The position numbers and the translations under genes are program-made. From Aestuariibaculum lutulentum (GTDB lineage Bacteria > Bacteroidota > Bacteroidia > Flavobacteriales > Flavobacteriaceae), in NCBI RefSeq assembly GCF_032926325.1, contig NZ_CP136709.1, forward strand, positions 1,029,501 through 1,093,500: DNA of 64,000 bases. Reading direction: 5' to 3'. Below the pieces are notes generated by a model, which did no database searches, was not told where the DNA came from, and saw nothing but the letters and a program-made list of their open reading frames with translations. Positions 27,232 through 34,733 of the stretch are shown piece after piece. Position 1 is the first letter of the stretch, and every line of letters starts with the position of its first letter.

Positions 27232-27957
27232 TTGCACCTAACAGATCAACATAAAGCCCTACTCATTACGCTTCTTATTACAGGAACCGTTATCCTTTTT
27301 GTTTTTAATTTACACTTAAAACAGCAAAGCGAACAAATAGCTGAAAGCTATTATGAAATGGAACCCGAAAAAGAACTAAGCAAAGAAGAAATTAAGGTTC
27401 TGGAGGCTTTAGAACAACTTCAAGGAAGTAAAGCGGAAACTAATCAGGCATTCAACGAAACAGATAATAGCAAACATTTTGCTCAGGCGTTTAAAACCAT
27501 TGCTCCTCCTGAAGATTACGTTCCAAAAACAAATACAAGTACAGATTCAGGAGAAAGTGATAATTCGAATGCTTTAGGTGAAAATTTTTCAGAAGATAAA
27601 GCGATTAAAGAAGAAGAACTATCTGCCTTTAATAAAGTAAGCGAGCTTTTAAAAAAACAAAAAAGTGAAGGCGTAAATAAGAAGAGTACCATGAGTTACT
27701 CCCTTAAAGACAGAACACACAACTTTATGCCTACCCCAATTTATTTATGTGAAGTAGGCGGAAAAATTGTTGTAAATATTACGGTTAATTCTCAAGGCAC
27801 GGTTACCGACGCCTCTATTAACGGCTCATCGAATTCAGACAATCAATGCCTGAAAGAACACGCTTTAGAATATGCCAGAGAAGCCACTTTTAGCGAAGAC
27901 GCATCAAAACCTTCTCAAGTTGGAACGATTACCTTTAATTTTATAGGCAAACCTTAG
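27232..27957 (+). CDS. TonB-like C-terminal domain protein
   Basis: Probable inner-membrane-anchored periplasmic protein related to energy transducers. Seen: a single hydrophobic segment at about residues 8-25, a long charged and low-complexity linker (about 30-155), and a C-terminal TonB-like fold with GGKIVVNITVNSQGTVTDA and ATFSED near the end. Two Cys (in LCEVGG and NQCLKE) could form a disulfide in the periplasm. Start is a TTG 45 bases after truB, on the same strand. Which receptor it serves, if any, is unknown; the fold is also found in non-transport proteins. The 3' end overlaps the thioredoxin-like gene by 17 bases. Confidence 0.7.
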   Translation: MHLTDQHKALLITLLITGTVILFVFNLHLKQQSEQIAESYYEMEPEKELSKEEIKVLEALEQLQGSKAETNQAFNETDNSKHFAQAFKTIAPPEDYVPKTNTSTDSGESDNSNALGENFSEDKAIKEEELSAFNKVSELLKKQKSEGVNKKSTMSYSLKDRTHNFMPTPIYLCEVGGKIVVNITVNSQGTVTDASINGSSNSDNQCLKEHALEYAREATFSEDASKPSQVGTITFNFIGKP

Positions 27958-28558
27958 CTTCCAATCCACATAGTATTTCGGTAACATCGTTAATAATGTT
28001 TAGTCCCTTGTCACTGTTATACCAATGTTGTAAATCCTCTTTAAATTCAGGAGTTAATTTTCCGTTTTTAGCAATAAACCGTTGCACGTAAGTTGTCGCT
28101 TCACTTGGTCGTGGTCCATACGTACTTAATACTTCGCCTGTATTATCGTCAATAATAATAACTTTAGGAATTGATCGCGCACCCTTGGATAAAAAGGCAT
28201 CCATAAGATCTGGATTTTCATCACGAAGCACTACCCTGTAGGTTATGTGCGGATTAACCTCAGCAATCTTATTAAGCACTGGCAAAACATGAGCTGCATC
28301 ACCACACCAACTTTCAGCAATAACCAACCAGGTAATATCCTGCTTAAATTTAGATATTCGTTTTTGTGAAACCTCCGGAATTCTTATGGTTTTATCCCAA
28401 CGTTTCATGCGTCTTTCATTTAATTTGGTGAAATCCGCCTGATCTTTTGTTTGTTCTGCACCTGTTGTGGAATGTTCTTCGGCTAAACGTTTTACTAAAT
28501 CTCTATATGCCTCATAAGACATGCTTCGATCTAAACTATCTTTAATTATTGACTTCAT
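27941..28558 (-). CDS. thioredoxin-family protein with WCGD motif
   Basis: Cytosolic thioredoxin-fold protein. Seen: LVIAESWCGDAAHVLPVL with Trp84-Cys85-Gly86-Asp87, so the second Cys of CxxC is replaced by Ala or Asp and only one redox Cys remains. The cis-Pro region SIPKVIIID follows near 133. It has no signal peptide. An N-terminal helical extension of about 60 residues precedes the fold, and the length is 205. The family is widespread in Bacteroidota; a classical disulfide reductase role is unlikely with one Cys. A TAATTTTG box lies 22 bases upstream. Confidence 0.85.
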   Translation of the reverse strand: MKSIIKDSLDRSMSYEAYRDLVKRLAEEHSTTGAEQTKDQADFTKLNERRMKRWDKTIRIPEVSQKRISKFKQDITWLVIAESWCGDAAHVLPVLNKIAEVNPHITYRVVLRDENPDLMDAFLSKGARSIPKVIIIDDNTGEVLSTYGPRPSEATTYVQRFIAKNGKLTPEFKEDLQHWYNSDKGLNIINDVTEILCGLEAKVCL

Positions 28559-28579
28559 GGTTTATGCTATTATCTTGGG

Positions 28580-28587
28580 CAAAATTA
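28580..28587 (-). promoter_or_regulatory. -7 box for the thioredoxin-like gene
   Basis: The minus strand reads TAATTTTG, a full TAnnTTTG match, 22 bases before the ATG. Confidence 0.45.
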
Positions 28588-28653
28588 GAGGCTCATACCT
28601 TCATTTAAAATGATTTTTGTCATACTTTTACATAAATCCTTACAAAAATTACA

Positions 28654-29220
28654 ATGAGCGAAAAACATAGATGTCGCTGGTGCGTTGGCGATTCCTTGTA
28701 TGAAGCCTACCACGACGAAGAATGGGGTGTTCCGGTTTATGATGATGCAACTCTTTTTGAATTTTTAATTTTAGAAACTTTTCAGGCAGGTTTAAGTTGG
28801 ATTACCATTTTAAGAAAACGAGAAAACTTCAGAAAAGCTTTTGATAATTTCGACTATAAGAAGATAGCAAACTACGGTGAGGATAAAATAGATAGCCTAC
28901 TGGAAGATGCCGGCATTATTAGAAACAAACTTAAAGTAAAAGCAACTGTTACCAATGCCCTTGCATTTATGAAAGTACAGGATGAATTTGGTAGTTTTAG
29001 TAAGTATATCTGGGATTTTGTGCAAGGTACACCTATTAAAAACAAACTGGAAAATTATAAAAATGCACCAGCAACTACAGCCATTAGTGATGCCTTAAGT
29101 AAAGATTTAAAAAAGCGAGGTTTTAAATTTGTAGGATCGACAGTTATTTATGCACACATGCAAGCCACCGGTATGGTTAACGACCATGAAATAAACTGTT
29201 TTAGATATAATGAAGTATAA
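28654..29220 (+). CDS. tag: DNA-3-methyladenine glycosylase I
   Basis: Base-excision repair enzyme removing 3-methyladenine from alkylated DNA. Seen: the N-terminal CRWCVGD and YHDEEWGVP blocks (Cys7 and His20) and the C-terminal NDHEINC (His178 and Cys182), which together match the zinc site of E. coli Tag with a three-residue offset. FQAGLSWITILRKRENFR is the conserved helix-hairpin region. Length 188 is standard. The gene stands alone, divergent from the thioredoxin-like gene. Confidence 0.96.
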   Translation: MSEKHRCRWCVGDSLYEAYHDEEWGVPVYDDATLFEFLILETFQAGLSWITILRKRENFRKAFDNFDYKKIANYGEDKIDSLLEDAGIIRNKLKVKATVTNALAFMKVQDEFGSFSKYIWDFVQGTPIKNKLENYKNAPATTAISDALSKDLKKRGFKFVGSTVIYAHMQATGMVNDHEINCFRYNEV

Positions 29221-29250
29221 ATTTCATATCATTTTTCCTTTTTGTTATAA

Positions 29251-29258
29251 TATCTTTG
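29251..29258 (+). promoter_or_regulatory. -7 box for the DUF2490 gene
   Basis: TATCTTTG, a full TAnnTTTG match, about 60 bases before the ATG at 29319. Confidence 0.45.
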
Positions 29259-29318
29259 CTAAAAGCTATAACTGGCATATTCAACTAAAAATGACCAGTT
29301 GATCTGCATTGAACGATT

Positions 29319-29999
29319 ATGAAATTAAAACATGTTTTCCTTTGTATCTTTCTCTCCTGTAACACATTCATTTTAAAAGCGCAGGATCATTCAGGGGTAC
29401 TTGGTGAAACTTCGTTTGTTCTCAATTATGGTGTTTCTAAAAACTATAGCTTAAGTTTTACTGGGCGCTCTCGTTATTTTTTGTTTGAGAACAAAACATT
29501 TAGCTTTCAGCAACAGCAATTAGATATTTTTCACATGTCCACCTTCTCTTTAAGTTCTTCAAATCGTTTAGGAGTCGGACTCTATTACAGACATCGAGAC
29601 GTTTTTGAATCTGGGAGTGATGAGCTACGGTTTATGCAGCAATTTAAATACCAAAAACATAAAGCTAAAATAAGCTTTGGTCACCGCTTTAGAACAGAAC
29701 AACGGATATTAGAATCGAAAACTATTTTTAGACAGCGTTATAGATTTTCTGCCAATTTCCCTATTAGCGGACATAATGAAGGCGTTGAAGCGCCTTATGT
29801 TTTATGTTATTTTGAAGGATTATTAAGTTTTAGCAAGCCCGACGCTCCCGAAATCGATCAGCGTACAGCTGTATATCTGGGATGGCATTTTGGGAAACAG
29901 CTAAAATTTGAAACGGGAATTGAATATCGATTAGAACGCTTTAACCTCGACTCCAGAAATTACTTTTTCTTCTTAAATACGTTAAGCCTTTCCATTTAA
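29319..29999 (+). CDS. DUF2490 outer-membrane beta-barrel-like protein
   Basis: Exported protein. Seen: a signal peptide at residues 1-21 ending in LKAQ, then repeated amphipathic beta strands with Arg/Tyr-rich turns such as GLYYRHRD, HRFRTEQR and ETGIEYRLER, characteristic of DUF2490 barrels. The 226-residue length is usual. The biological role is unknown. The gene has its own promoter box and no operon partner; the following aat gene is convergent, 30 bases away. Confidence 0.82.
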   Translation: MKLKHVFLCIFLSCNTFILKAQDHSGVLGETSFVLNYGVSKNYSLSFTGRSRYFLFENKTFSFQQQQLDIFHMSTFSLSSSNRLGVGLYYRHRDVFESGSDELRFMQQFKYQKHKAKISFGHRFRTEQRILESKTIFRQRYRFSANFPISGHNEGVEAPYVLCYFEGLLSFSKPDAPEIDQRTAVYLGWHFGKQLKFETGIEYRLERFNLDSRNYFFFLNTLSLSI

Positions 30000-30029
30000 A
30001 AGACCTATTAATACAGCTTCTCGAATTTA

Positions 30030-30653
30030 TTATAAATATTCTAAAAATTCGGCTCTAGAAATTTCTTCTGCTCCAAGACTTTCGAGATGATTAGTATGCA
30101 CCTGACAATCTATTAATTTATAATTACTATGCTGAACAAAAGTGATAAACCCAACCTTACTGGCATTACTCACTTTTGAAAACATACTCTCACCACAAAA
30201 CACACCATTACCTAAATCGACACCATACAAACCACCAACCAGTTTATCATCCTGCCACACCTCTATCGACTTTGCATAGCCTAATTTATGTAGTTTAACA
30301 TAGGCTTCAATCATATCGTTGGTTATCCAAGTCTCGTCCTGTCCTTCTCGTTTTATTCTAGAACAGGATTGCATGACCGTTTTAAACTCTTTATTAACGG
30401 TAACATTAAACTTTTTATTACGAAGTACCTGACGCATGCTTTTTGAAACCTTTAATTTTTCAGGAAACAACACAAAACGCGGGTCGGGAGACCACCATAA
30501 AATGGGCTCATCCTGACTATACCAGGGAAAAATACCGTACTCGTAAGCAAACAACAAACGCTCTACCGACAAATCTCCTCCAATAGCTAATAAGCCATCA
30601 GCACTGGCTTCGCTATAATCAGGAAACCATAAGTCTTGGGTTAAAAAATGCAT
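30030..30653 (-). CDS. aat: leucyl/phenylalanyl-tRNA-protein transferase
   Basis: Adds Leu or Phe from aminoacyl-tRNA to N-terminal Lys or Arg of proteins, marking them for ClpAP through the N-end rule. Seen: DGLLAIGGDLSVERLLFAY near 20-38, IFPWYSQDEPILWWSPDPR near 41-59, and GGLYGVDLGNGVFCGESMFS near 143-162, the conserved GNAT-like core. Length 207 is normal. clpS and clpA are not in the window. It lies downstream of the DUF3127 gene but a terminator separates them. Confidence 0.96.
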   Translation of the reverse strand: MHFLTQDLWFPDYSEASADGLLAIGGDLSVERLLFAYEYGIFPWYSQDEPILWWSPDPRFVLFPEKLKVSKSMRQVLRNKKFNVTVNKEFKTVMQSCSRIKREGQDETWITNDMIEAYVKLHKLGYAKSIEVWQDDKLVGGLYGVDLGNGVFCGESMFSKVSNASKVGFITFVQHSNYKLIDCQVHTNHLESLGAEEISRAEFLEYL

Positions 30654-30673
30654 AGTCTTTCTATTAAAACAAA

Positions 30674-30705
30674 AAACCTCAACATTATTTAATATTGAGG
30701 TTTCT
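30674..30705 (-). terminator. terminator of the DUF3127 gene
   Basis: Stem AAACCTCAA / TTGAGGTTT with a partly paired AT-rich loop, 20 bases beyond the stop, followed by a U-rich tract on the minus strand. Confidence 0.75.
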
Positions 30706-30724
30706 TAAAATTTATAACAACGAC

Positions 30725-31102
30725 TTAGAACGGTAAATCGTCGTGATCGTCTTCATTTAAACTTCCTGCCGGTTCAAAAGCATCCATTGGAGGTACCGGT
30801 GGTAAATTATCTCCTGAAGCTCCCGCTTGAACTGCTTCAATTCTCCACCCTTGAATAGTGTTGAAATATTTCGTTTCTCCTTGTGGGTTTACCCATTCTC
30901 TACCACGTAAGTTAATACTAACTTTTACCTGTTGTCCAACCTGGTAACTGTTTAATAAATCAGTTTTATCCTGTACGAACTCAACCATAATGTGTTGTGG
31001 ATACTGCTCTTCAGTAGTTACAACAACTTCTCTTTTTCTAAAACCATTACTTCCAAAAGATTGAGTTTCACCAATCATTTTAATTCTTCCTTGAACTTCC
31101 AT
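30725..31102 (-). CDS. DUF3127 OB-fold-like protein with SSB-type acidic tip
   Basis: Small protein of unknown function, 125 residues. Seen: a beta-rich N-terminal 90 residues with the pattern MEVQGRIKMIGETQSF...KREVVVTTEEQYPQHIMVEF, compatible with an OB fold. A Pro-rich linker follows, and then the acidic C-terminus EDDHDDLPF. The single-stranded-DNA-binding protein in this window also ends in DDLPF, the tip that recruits repair proteins, so DUF3127 may bind nucleic acid and use the same partners. It is preceded by the flavin reductase gene on the same strand (36-base gap), possibly an operon. Confidence 0.85.
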   Translation of the reverse strand: MEVQGRIKMIGETQSFGSNGFRKREVVVTTEEQYPQHIMVEFVQDKTDLLNSYQVGQQVKVSINLRGREWVNPQGETKYFNTIQGWRIEAVQAGASGDNLPPVPPMDAFEPAGSLNEDDHDDLPF

Positions 31103-31137
31103 GTATTACTATTTATTCAGATTTATACTTTATTTAC

Positions 31138-32007
31138 TTAACTTAATAATATTTTCCAGGCACTATCAACATCACCATAACTCAAATACTTTTGAGCCAG
31201 TTTATGTTTTTCACGGTGCGAGGCTGTTTTTATATTCGGATAACGCTCGCCTAAATCGGTTACAAACGCCGTCACGTCTTCATTACTTGGCAAACCCTCT
31301 ACATTACCCAACATTCCCAAATCGTTGCCGGTTAAAACCATACTGTTTTTAATCTCCTCCGGAAAACTATCCACTCCAATTCCTACAGTTGAAATAGGCT
31401 TCGGAATTTCAAAAAAACCTTTGTTTGCTCTGGTATAATAACTCCCTCCGGCTCTGGCAACCAAATCTAATTTCTCCTGAATAACGTGTCCGTCTTTATC
31501 TAAAACATCTTCATCAATATGAAGTTTTACAACCTCACAGATAATTAAATTCCCGGCGCCACCTTCGCTTCCCAAAGCGATAATATCGTTCACCTTACAT
31601 TCCATTTGCACCGGCGATTCGGCTACACGAAATGGTTTAACAATATCAGACTTTAACATGGTTAACCCTGATTTTTCAAACTCGTTAACGCCTTCAGGAA
31701 AATCTGAACTCGATAACGACATTTGATGTACCATATCGTAATTAACGGTGTTAATAACCACCTCGCGAGTCGCCTCAATATTTTTTAATGTATGCTTTAT
31801 CGTATTGTCTTTAACACGACGCGATGGTGAAAAAACAAGTATTGGCGGATTAGAGCTAAATACATTAAAAAAACTAAATGGTGATAAATTTACACGCCCT
31901 TCGGCATCAACTGTACTGGCAAAAGCTATAGGTCTTGGTGCTACTGCACTTAACAAATAACCATGTAACAAACTGGTTCTTATTTCTTTGGGATCTATAG
32001 ACAGCAT
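31138..32007 (-). CDS. flavin reductase-like FMN-binding protein
   Basis: Split-barrel flavoprotein of the flavin reductase/NADH-FMN oxidoreductase group. Seen: LSAVAPRPIAFASTVDAEG near residues 18-36 and NLSPFSFFNVFSSNPPILVFS near 40-60, the flavin-binding block of the family, then KDNTIKHTLKNIEATREVVINT. At 289 residues it has about 80 more than the core domain, a C-terminal helical extension. It probably supplies reduced flavin or acts on a small substrate; no partner monooxygenase is nearby. A TACATTTG box lies 16 bases upstream. Confidence 0.88.
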   Translation of the reverse strand: MLSIDPKEIRTSLLHGYLLSAVAPRPIAFASTVDAEGRVNLSPFSFFNVFSSNPPILVFSPSRRVKDNTIKHTLKNIEATREVVINTVNYDMVHQMSLSSSDFPEGVNEFEKSGLTMLKSDIVKPFRVAESPVQMECKVNDIIALGSEGGAGNLIICEVVKLHIDEDVLDKDGHVIQEKLDLVARAGGSYYTRANKGFFEIPKPISTVGIGVDSFPEEIKNSMVLTGNDLGMLGNVEGLPSNEDVTAFVTDLGERYPNIKTASHREKHKLAQKYLSYGDVDSAWKILLS

Positions 32008-32022
32008 CTAGTTTTGTTTCAA

Positions 32023-32030
32023 CAAATGTA
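32023..32030 (-). promoter_or_regulatory. -7 box for the flavin reductase-DUF3127 unit
   Basis: The minus strand reads TACATTTG, a full TAnnTTTG match, 16 bases before the ATG. Confidence 0.45.
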
Positions 32031-32123
32031 ACTAATCTAAATTGTAACTAAAAACCAATTTACTAACAAGTTAAACAATAATATTAACAGATTTGCATTA
32101 TATTAGATACTAATTAAAAACGC

Positions 32124-33275
32124 ATGATTTTTACTAAATATAGTAATACACTACGCTGGGTTATTGTAGCCGCTTCTCTTATTATCGTTTCCCTGATTTT
32201 GTGGAAAACCTACGAATTTTTTCAACATTTTAAAGAAGAAGAACGTACCAAAATGGAAAACTGGTCGTTTGCGCAAACCGAATTTATCAATTCTGATGAC
32301 GATGCTACGAACCTAGACCTCACCCTGAAAATTATGAGCAGCAACGAAACTACACCTATGCTGGTTATTAATGAAGATGGCAGCTTAAACAGTTTCAAAA
32401 ATTTAGATGAGACGAAAATTCAGGATTCACTATACGTACAAAAATTAATTGCCAAATTTGCTGAAGAAAACCGCCCCATCCCCGTAAAATTAGGGAATTC
32501 CATTGCAAGCACTATTTACTATGGCAACTCCCCACTTTTAAATAAACTTAAATATTATCCATTAGCTTTATTATTGATTGTGTTTTTATTTGGCGCTGTG
32601 ATTTTCTTTTTCTACCGAAGCACTAAAAATGCAACTCAAAATAAACTATGGTCGGGTATGGCTAAAGAAACTGCACATCAAATCGGTACGCCATTATCCT
32701 CTTTAATAGGGTGGACAGAAATATTAAAATCTGAAAATGTAAATCCCAGTTATATCTCTGAAATTGAAAAAGATATAGACCGCTTACAAACTATAACAGA
32801 ACGCTTTAGCAAAATTGGTTCAATTCCTACCTTAGAATTAGCAGATATTAAAAAAGAGACCCTAGATTCTTACGATTATTTAAAAGCGCGCGCTTCTAAA
32901 CTAATTGACTTTGAAATTGTTATGCCCGAAAGTGGCATTTTAGTAAATTTGAACAAACAACTTTACAGTTGGGCCATTGAGAACCTGGTTAAAAATGCCA
33001 TTGACGCCATGAAAGGCAGAGGTAAACTAATTGTTGAGATTGTTGAGATTGATAGCACCGTAAAAATTAATGTTACCGATACCGGAAAAGGTATCGCCAA
33101 GAAAGACTTTAATAAGATTTTTGAACCGGGATACACTACTAAAAAACGTGGCTGGGGATTAGGCTTATCGCTAACCAAACGTATTATTGAAGACTTTCAT
33201 TATGGCAAGATTAAAGTTTTACACTCTGAAAAAGATAAAGGCACAACCATACAAATAACTCTTAAACGCGCTTAG
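32124..33275 (+). CDS. membrane sensor histidine kinase (orphan)
   Basis: Two-component kinase. Seen: membrane segments at about 10-30 and 145-165 bounding a 115-residue periplasmic sensor, then an H-box KETAHQIGTPLSSL with phospho-acceptor His185, N-box NLVKNAIDAM, G1 DTGKGI and G2 GWGLGLSL. The kinase core is complete and probably active. No response regulator is adjacent, so it is an orphan. The HQxGTPLSSL H-box variant is common in Bacteroidota. It is followed after 3 bases by a small zinc-ribbon membrane protein, clearly in the same operon. Confidence 0.94.
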   Translation: MIFTKYSNTLRWVIVAASLIIVSLILWKTYEFFQHFKEEERTKMENWSFAQTEFINSDDDATNLDLTLKIMSSNETTPMLVINEDGSLNSFKNLDETKIQDSLYVQKLIAKFAEENRPIPVKLGNSIASTIYYGNSPLLNKLKYYPLALLLIVFLFGAVIFFFYRSTKNATQNKLWSGMAKETAHQIGTPLSSLIGWTEILKSENVNPSYISEIEKDIDRLQTITERFSKIGSIPTLELADIKKETLDSYDYLKARASKLIDFEIVMPESGILVNLNKQLYSWAIENLVKNAIDAMKGRGKLIVEIVEIDSTVKINVTDTGKGIAKKDFNKIFEPGYTTKKRGWGLGLSLTKRIIEDFHYGKIKVLHSEKDKGTTIQITLKRA

Positions 33276-33278
33276 GCT

Positions 33279-33629
33279 ATGACAGAACACTATATCAAAA
33301 TTAAAGCTGTTGATCTTAACAACAATTGCCCGGAATGTTACAGTAAAGAAGGCTTAAAACTTACCTTTAAGCAAAAGTTTATAGAAACCAACTTCTATAA
33401 AAAAATTACTTCTGATATTAAATACGAAATGGATTGCTTAACCTGTAATACGCATATTTACCCCGTAAAATGGACCGAAGATATTGAGCGTGTGTTTGAA
33501 TATCACAAAAGAGGATTTAACCCTAAACAAGCCTCGACACATTTTAAAAAGGCGACGTGGCTTGCCATTACTTCAGGTGTATTTATTGCATTGTGTATAA
33601 CCGCAGTTATAATATATAGCGTATTATAA
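33279..33629 (+). CDS. small zinc-ribbon-like protein with C-terminal membrane anchor
   Basis: I do not recognise a named family. Seen in 116 residues: two Cys pairs, CPEC near residues 17-20 and CLTC near 53-56, spaced as a zinc ribbon, and a single C-terminal hydrophobic segment at about 94-115. The N-terminal part would be cytoplasmic. It starts 3 bases after the histidine kinase, so it is translated from the same mRNA and may be an accessory or signalling partner. The last 6 bases overlap the end of the convergent HIT gene. Confidence 0.75.
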   Translation: MTEHYIKIKAVDLNNNCPECYSKEGLKLTFKQKFIETNFYKKITSDIKYEMDCLTCNTHIYPVKWTEDIERVFEYHKRGFNPKQASTHFKKATWLAITSGVFIALCITAVIIYSVL

Positions 33630-34013
33630 AGCTGCCTTAATTTTTTCTGCTAAAGCCTCAAACTCCTCTTGGGAGTGCGATACTTTTTTAATAAAACGCG
33701 CGTCTTCCATGGTTGTTAATGGTATTAAGTGTACGTGAACGTGAGGCACTTCTAAACCAATAACAGTAACACCTACTCGCTTACAAGGAATAGATTTCTG
33801 GATAGCAATCGCTACATTTCTTGAGAACTGCATTAATCCCGTGTAGGTCGCTTCATCTAAATCGAAAATTTTATCAACTTCCTTTTTAGGAATACAAAGT
33901 GTATGTCCTGAAGCATTTGGATTAACATCTAAAAATGCTAAAAACTCATCAGTCTCAGCAATTTTATAACAAGGAATTTCTCCGTTAACTATTTTAGTAA
34001 AAATTGAAGCCAT
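33624..34013 (-). CDS. HIT family nucleotide hydrolase/transferase
   Basis: Histidine-triad protein acting on nucleotide conjugates such as AMP-lysine or dinucleoside polyphosphates. Seen: the triad HVHVHLIPL near residues 90-98 and the N-terminal IFTKIVNGEIPCYKI block. The 129-residue length is typical of the HINT/Fhit-like branch. It follows greA on the same strand but a terminator lies between, so cotranscription is at most partial. In Flavobacteriaceae the greA-HIT order is common as I remember it. Confidence 0.94.
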   Translation of the reverse strand: MASIFTKIVNGEIPCYKIAETDEFLAFLDVNPNASGHTLCIPKKEVDKIFDLDEATYTGLMQFSRNVAIAIQKSIPCKRVGVTVIGLEVPHVHVHLIPLTTMEDARFIKKVSHSQEEFEALAEKIKAAL

Positions 34014-34041
34014 AATATTAAAAATGAGAGATTATAAATTT

Positions 34042-34078
34042 AAAAGATTCCTGACTAAGTTAAGACAGGAATCTTTTA
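34042..34078 (-). terminator. terminator after greA
   Basis: Stem AAAAGATTCCTG / CAGGAATCTTTT with a 12-base loop, 25 bases beyond the greA stop. The tail is U-rich but not a long U run, so some read-through into the HIT gene is likely. Confidence 0.7.
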
Positions 34079-34101
34079 AAAACATTGTATTATGTTATTA
34101 T

Positions 34102-34575
34102 TTATCTTGAAATTTCGATAATATCAAATTTCATAACGCCATTAGGAACCTGAATTTCAGCAACATCACCAACGGATTTCCCTAATAATCCTTTACCTAT
34201 AGGTGAATTTACAGAAATTTTACCCGCTGCTAAATTTGCTTCACTTTCAGCCACTAAAGTATATACCACTTCCATACCGTTGGTTTGGTTTTTTATTTTC
34301 ACTTTAGATAATACCAAAACTTTAGAGGTATCTAATTGCGACTCATCAATAATACGGGCATTAGAAAGTACTTCTTCAAGTTTAGAAATCTTCATTTCCA
34401 ATAAACCTTGAGCTTCTTTCGCAGCGTCGTATTCTGCATTCTCACTTAAATCTCCTTTATCTCTGGCATCGGCAATAGCCTGTGATGCTTTTGGGCGTTC
34501 TATATCTTTTAGTTGTTTTAATTCGTCTCTTAATTTCTTTAATCCTTCCGGTGTATAGTACGATACTTTACTCAT
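34102..34575 (-). CDS. greA: transcription elongation factor GreA
   Basis: Binds the RNA polymerase secondary channel and stimulates transcript cleavage to rescue backtracked complexes. Seen: the N-terminal coiled-coil with the acidic tip ARDKGDLSENAEYDAAKEAQ (residues about 37-56 from this start) and the C-terminal FKBP-like domain with SPIGKGLLGKSVGD. I chose the ATG of MSKVSYYTPEG over the ATG four codons upstream, as the family starts with YYT near residue 6. Its leader contains an unusual terminator-like hairpin with a GAAA loop. Confidence 0.97.
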   Translation of the reverse strand: MSKVSYYTPEGLKKLRDELKQLKDIERPKASQAIADARDKGDLSENAEYDAAKEAQGLLEMKISKLEEVLSNARIIDESQLDTSKVLVLSKVKIKNQTNGMEVVYTLVAESEANLAAGKISVNSPIGKGLLGKSVGDVAEIQVPNGVMKFDIIEISR

Positions 34576-34631
34576 AACTTCATTCATTTAATAATTAAAA
34601 ATGCCGAAAACATGTCTATCGATTTTCTGCA

Positions 34632-34658
34632 TAAAAAAAATCTCGTTTTCACGAGATT
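34632..34658 (-). terminator. terminator-like hairpin at the start of the greA transcript (possible attenuator)
   Basis: On the minus strand an 8-bp stem AATCTCGT / ACGAGATT closes a GAAA tetraloop and is followed directly by T6-8. It lies about 57 bases upstream of the greA start and begins within a few bases of the start point predicted from the TATATTTG box at 34665-34672. No gene reads leftward into it, so its likely target is the greA transcript itself. Confidence 0.65.
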
Positions 34659-34664
34659 GAGTAA

Positions 34665-34672
34665 CAAATATA
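34665..34672 (-). promoter_or_regulatory. -7 box for greA
   Basis: The minus strand reads TATATTTG, a full TAnnTTTG match. A TTG lies only 14 bases upstream, closer than the usual -33 spacing. Predicted start point is about 34658-34662, right at the foot of the leader hairpin. Confidence 0.5.
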
Positions 34673-34733
34673 CAAAATATTTATCTCAATTTCCTTTTTG
34701 TTGTAAATTGCGATAGAATATTTTGCGAATTTT

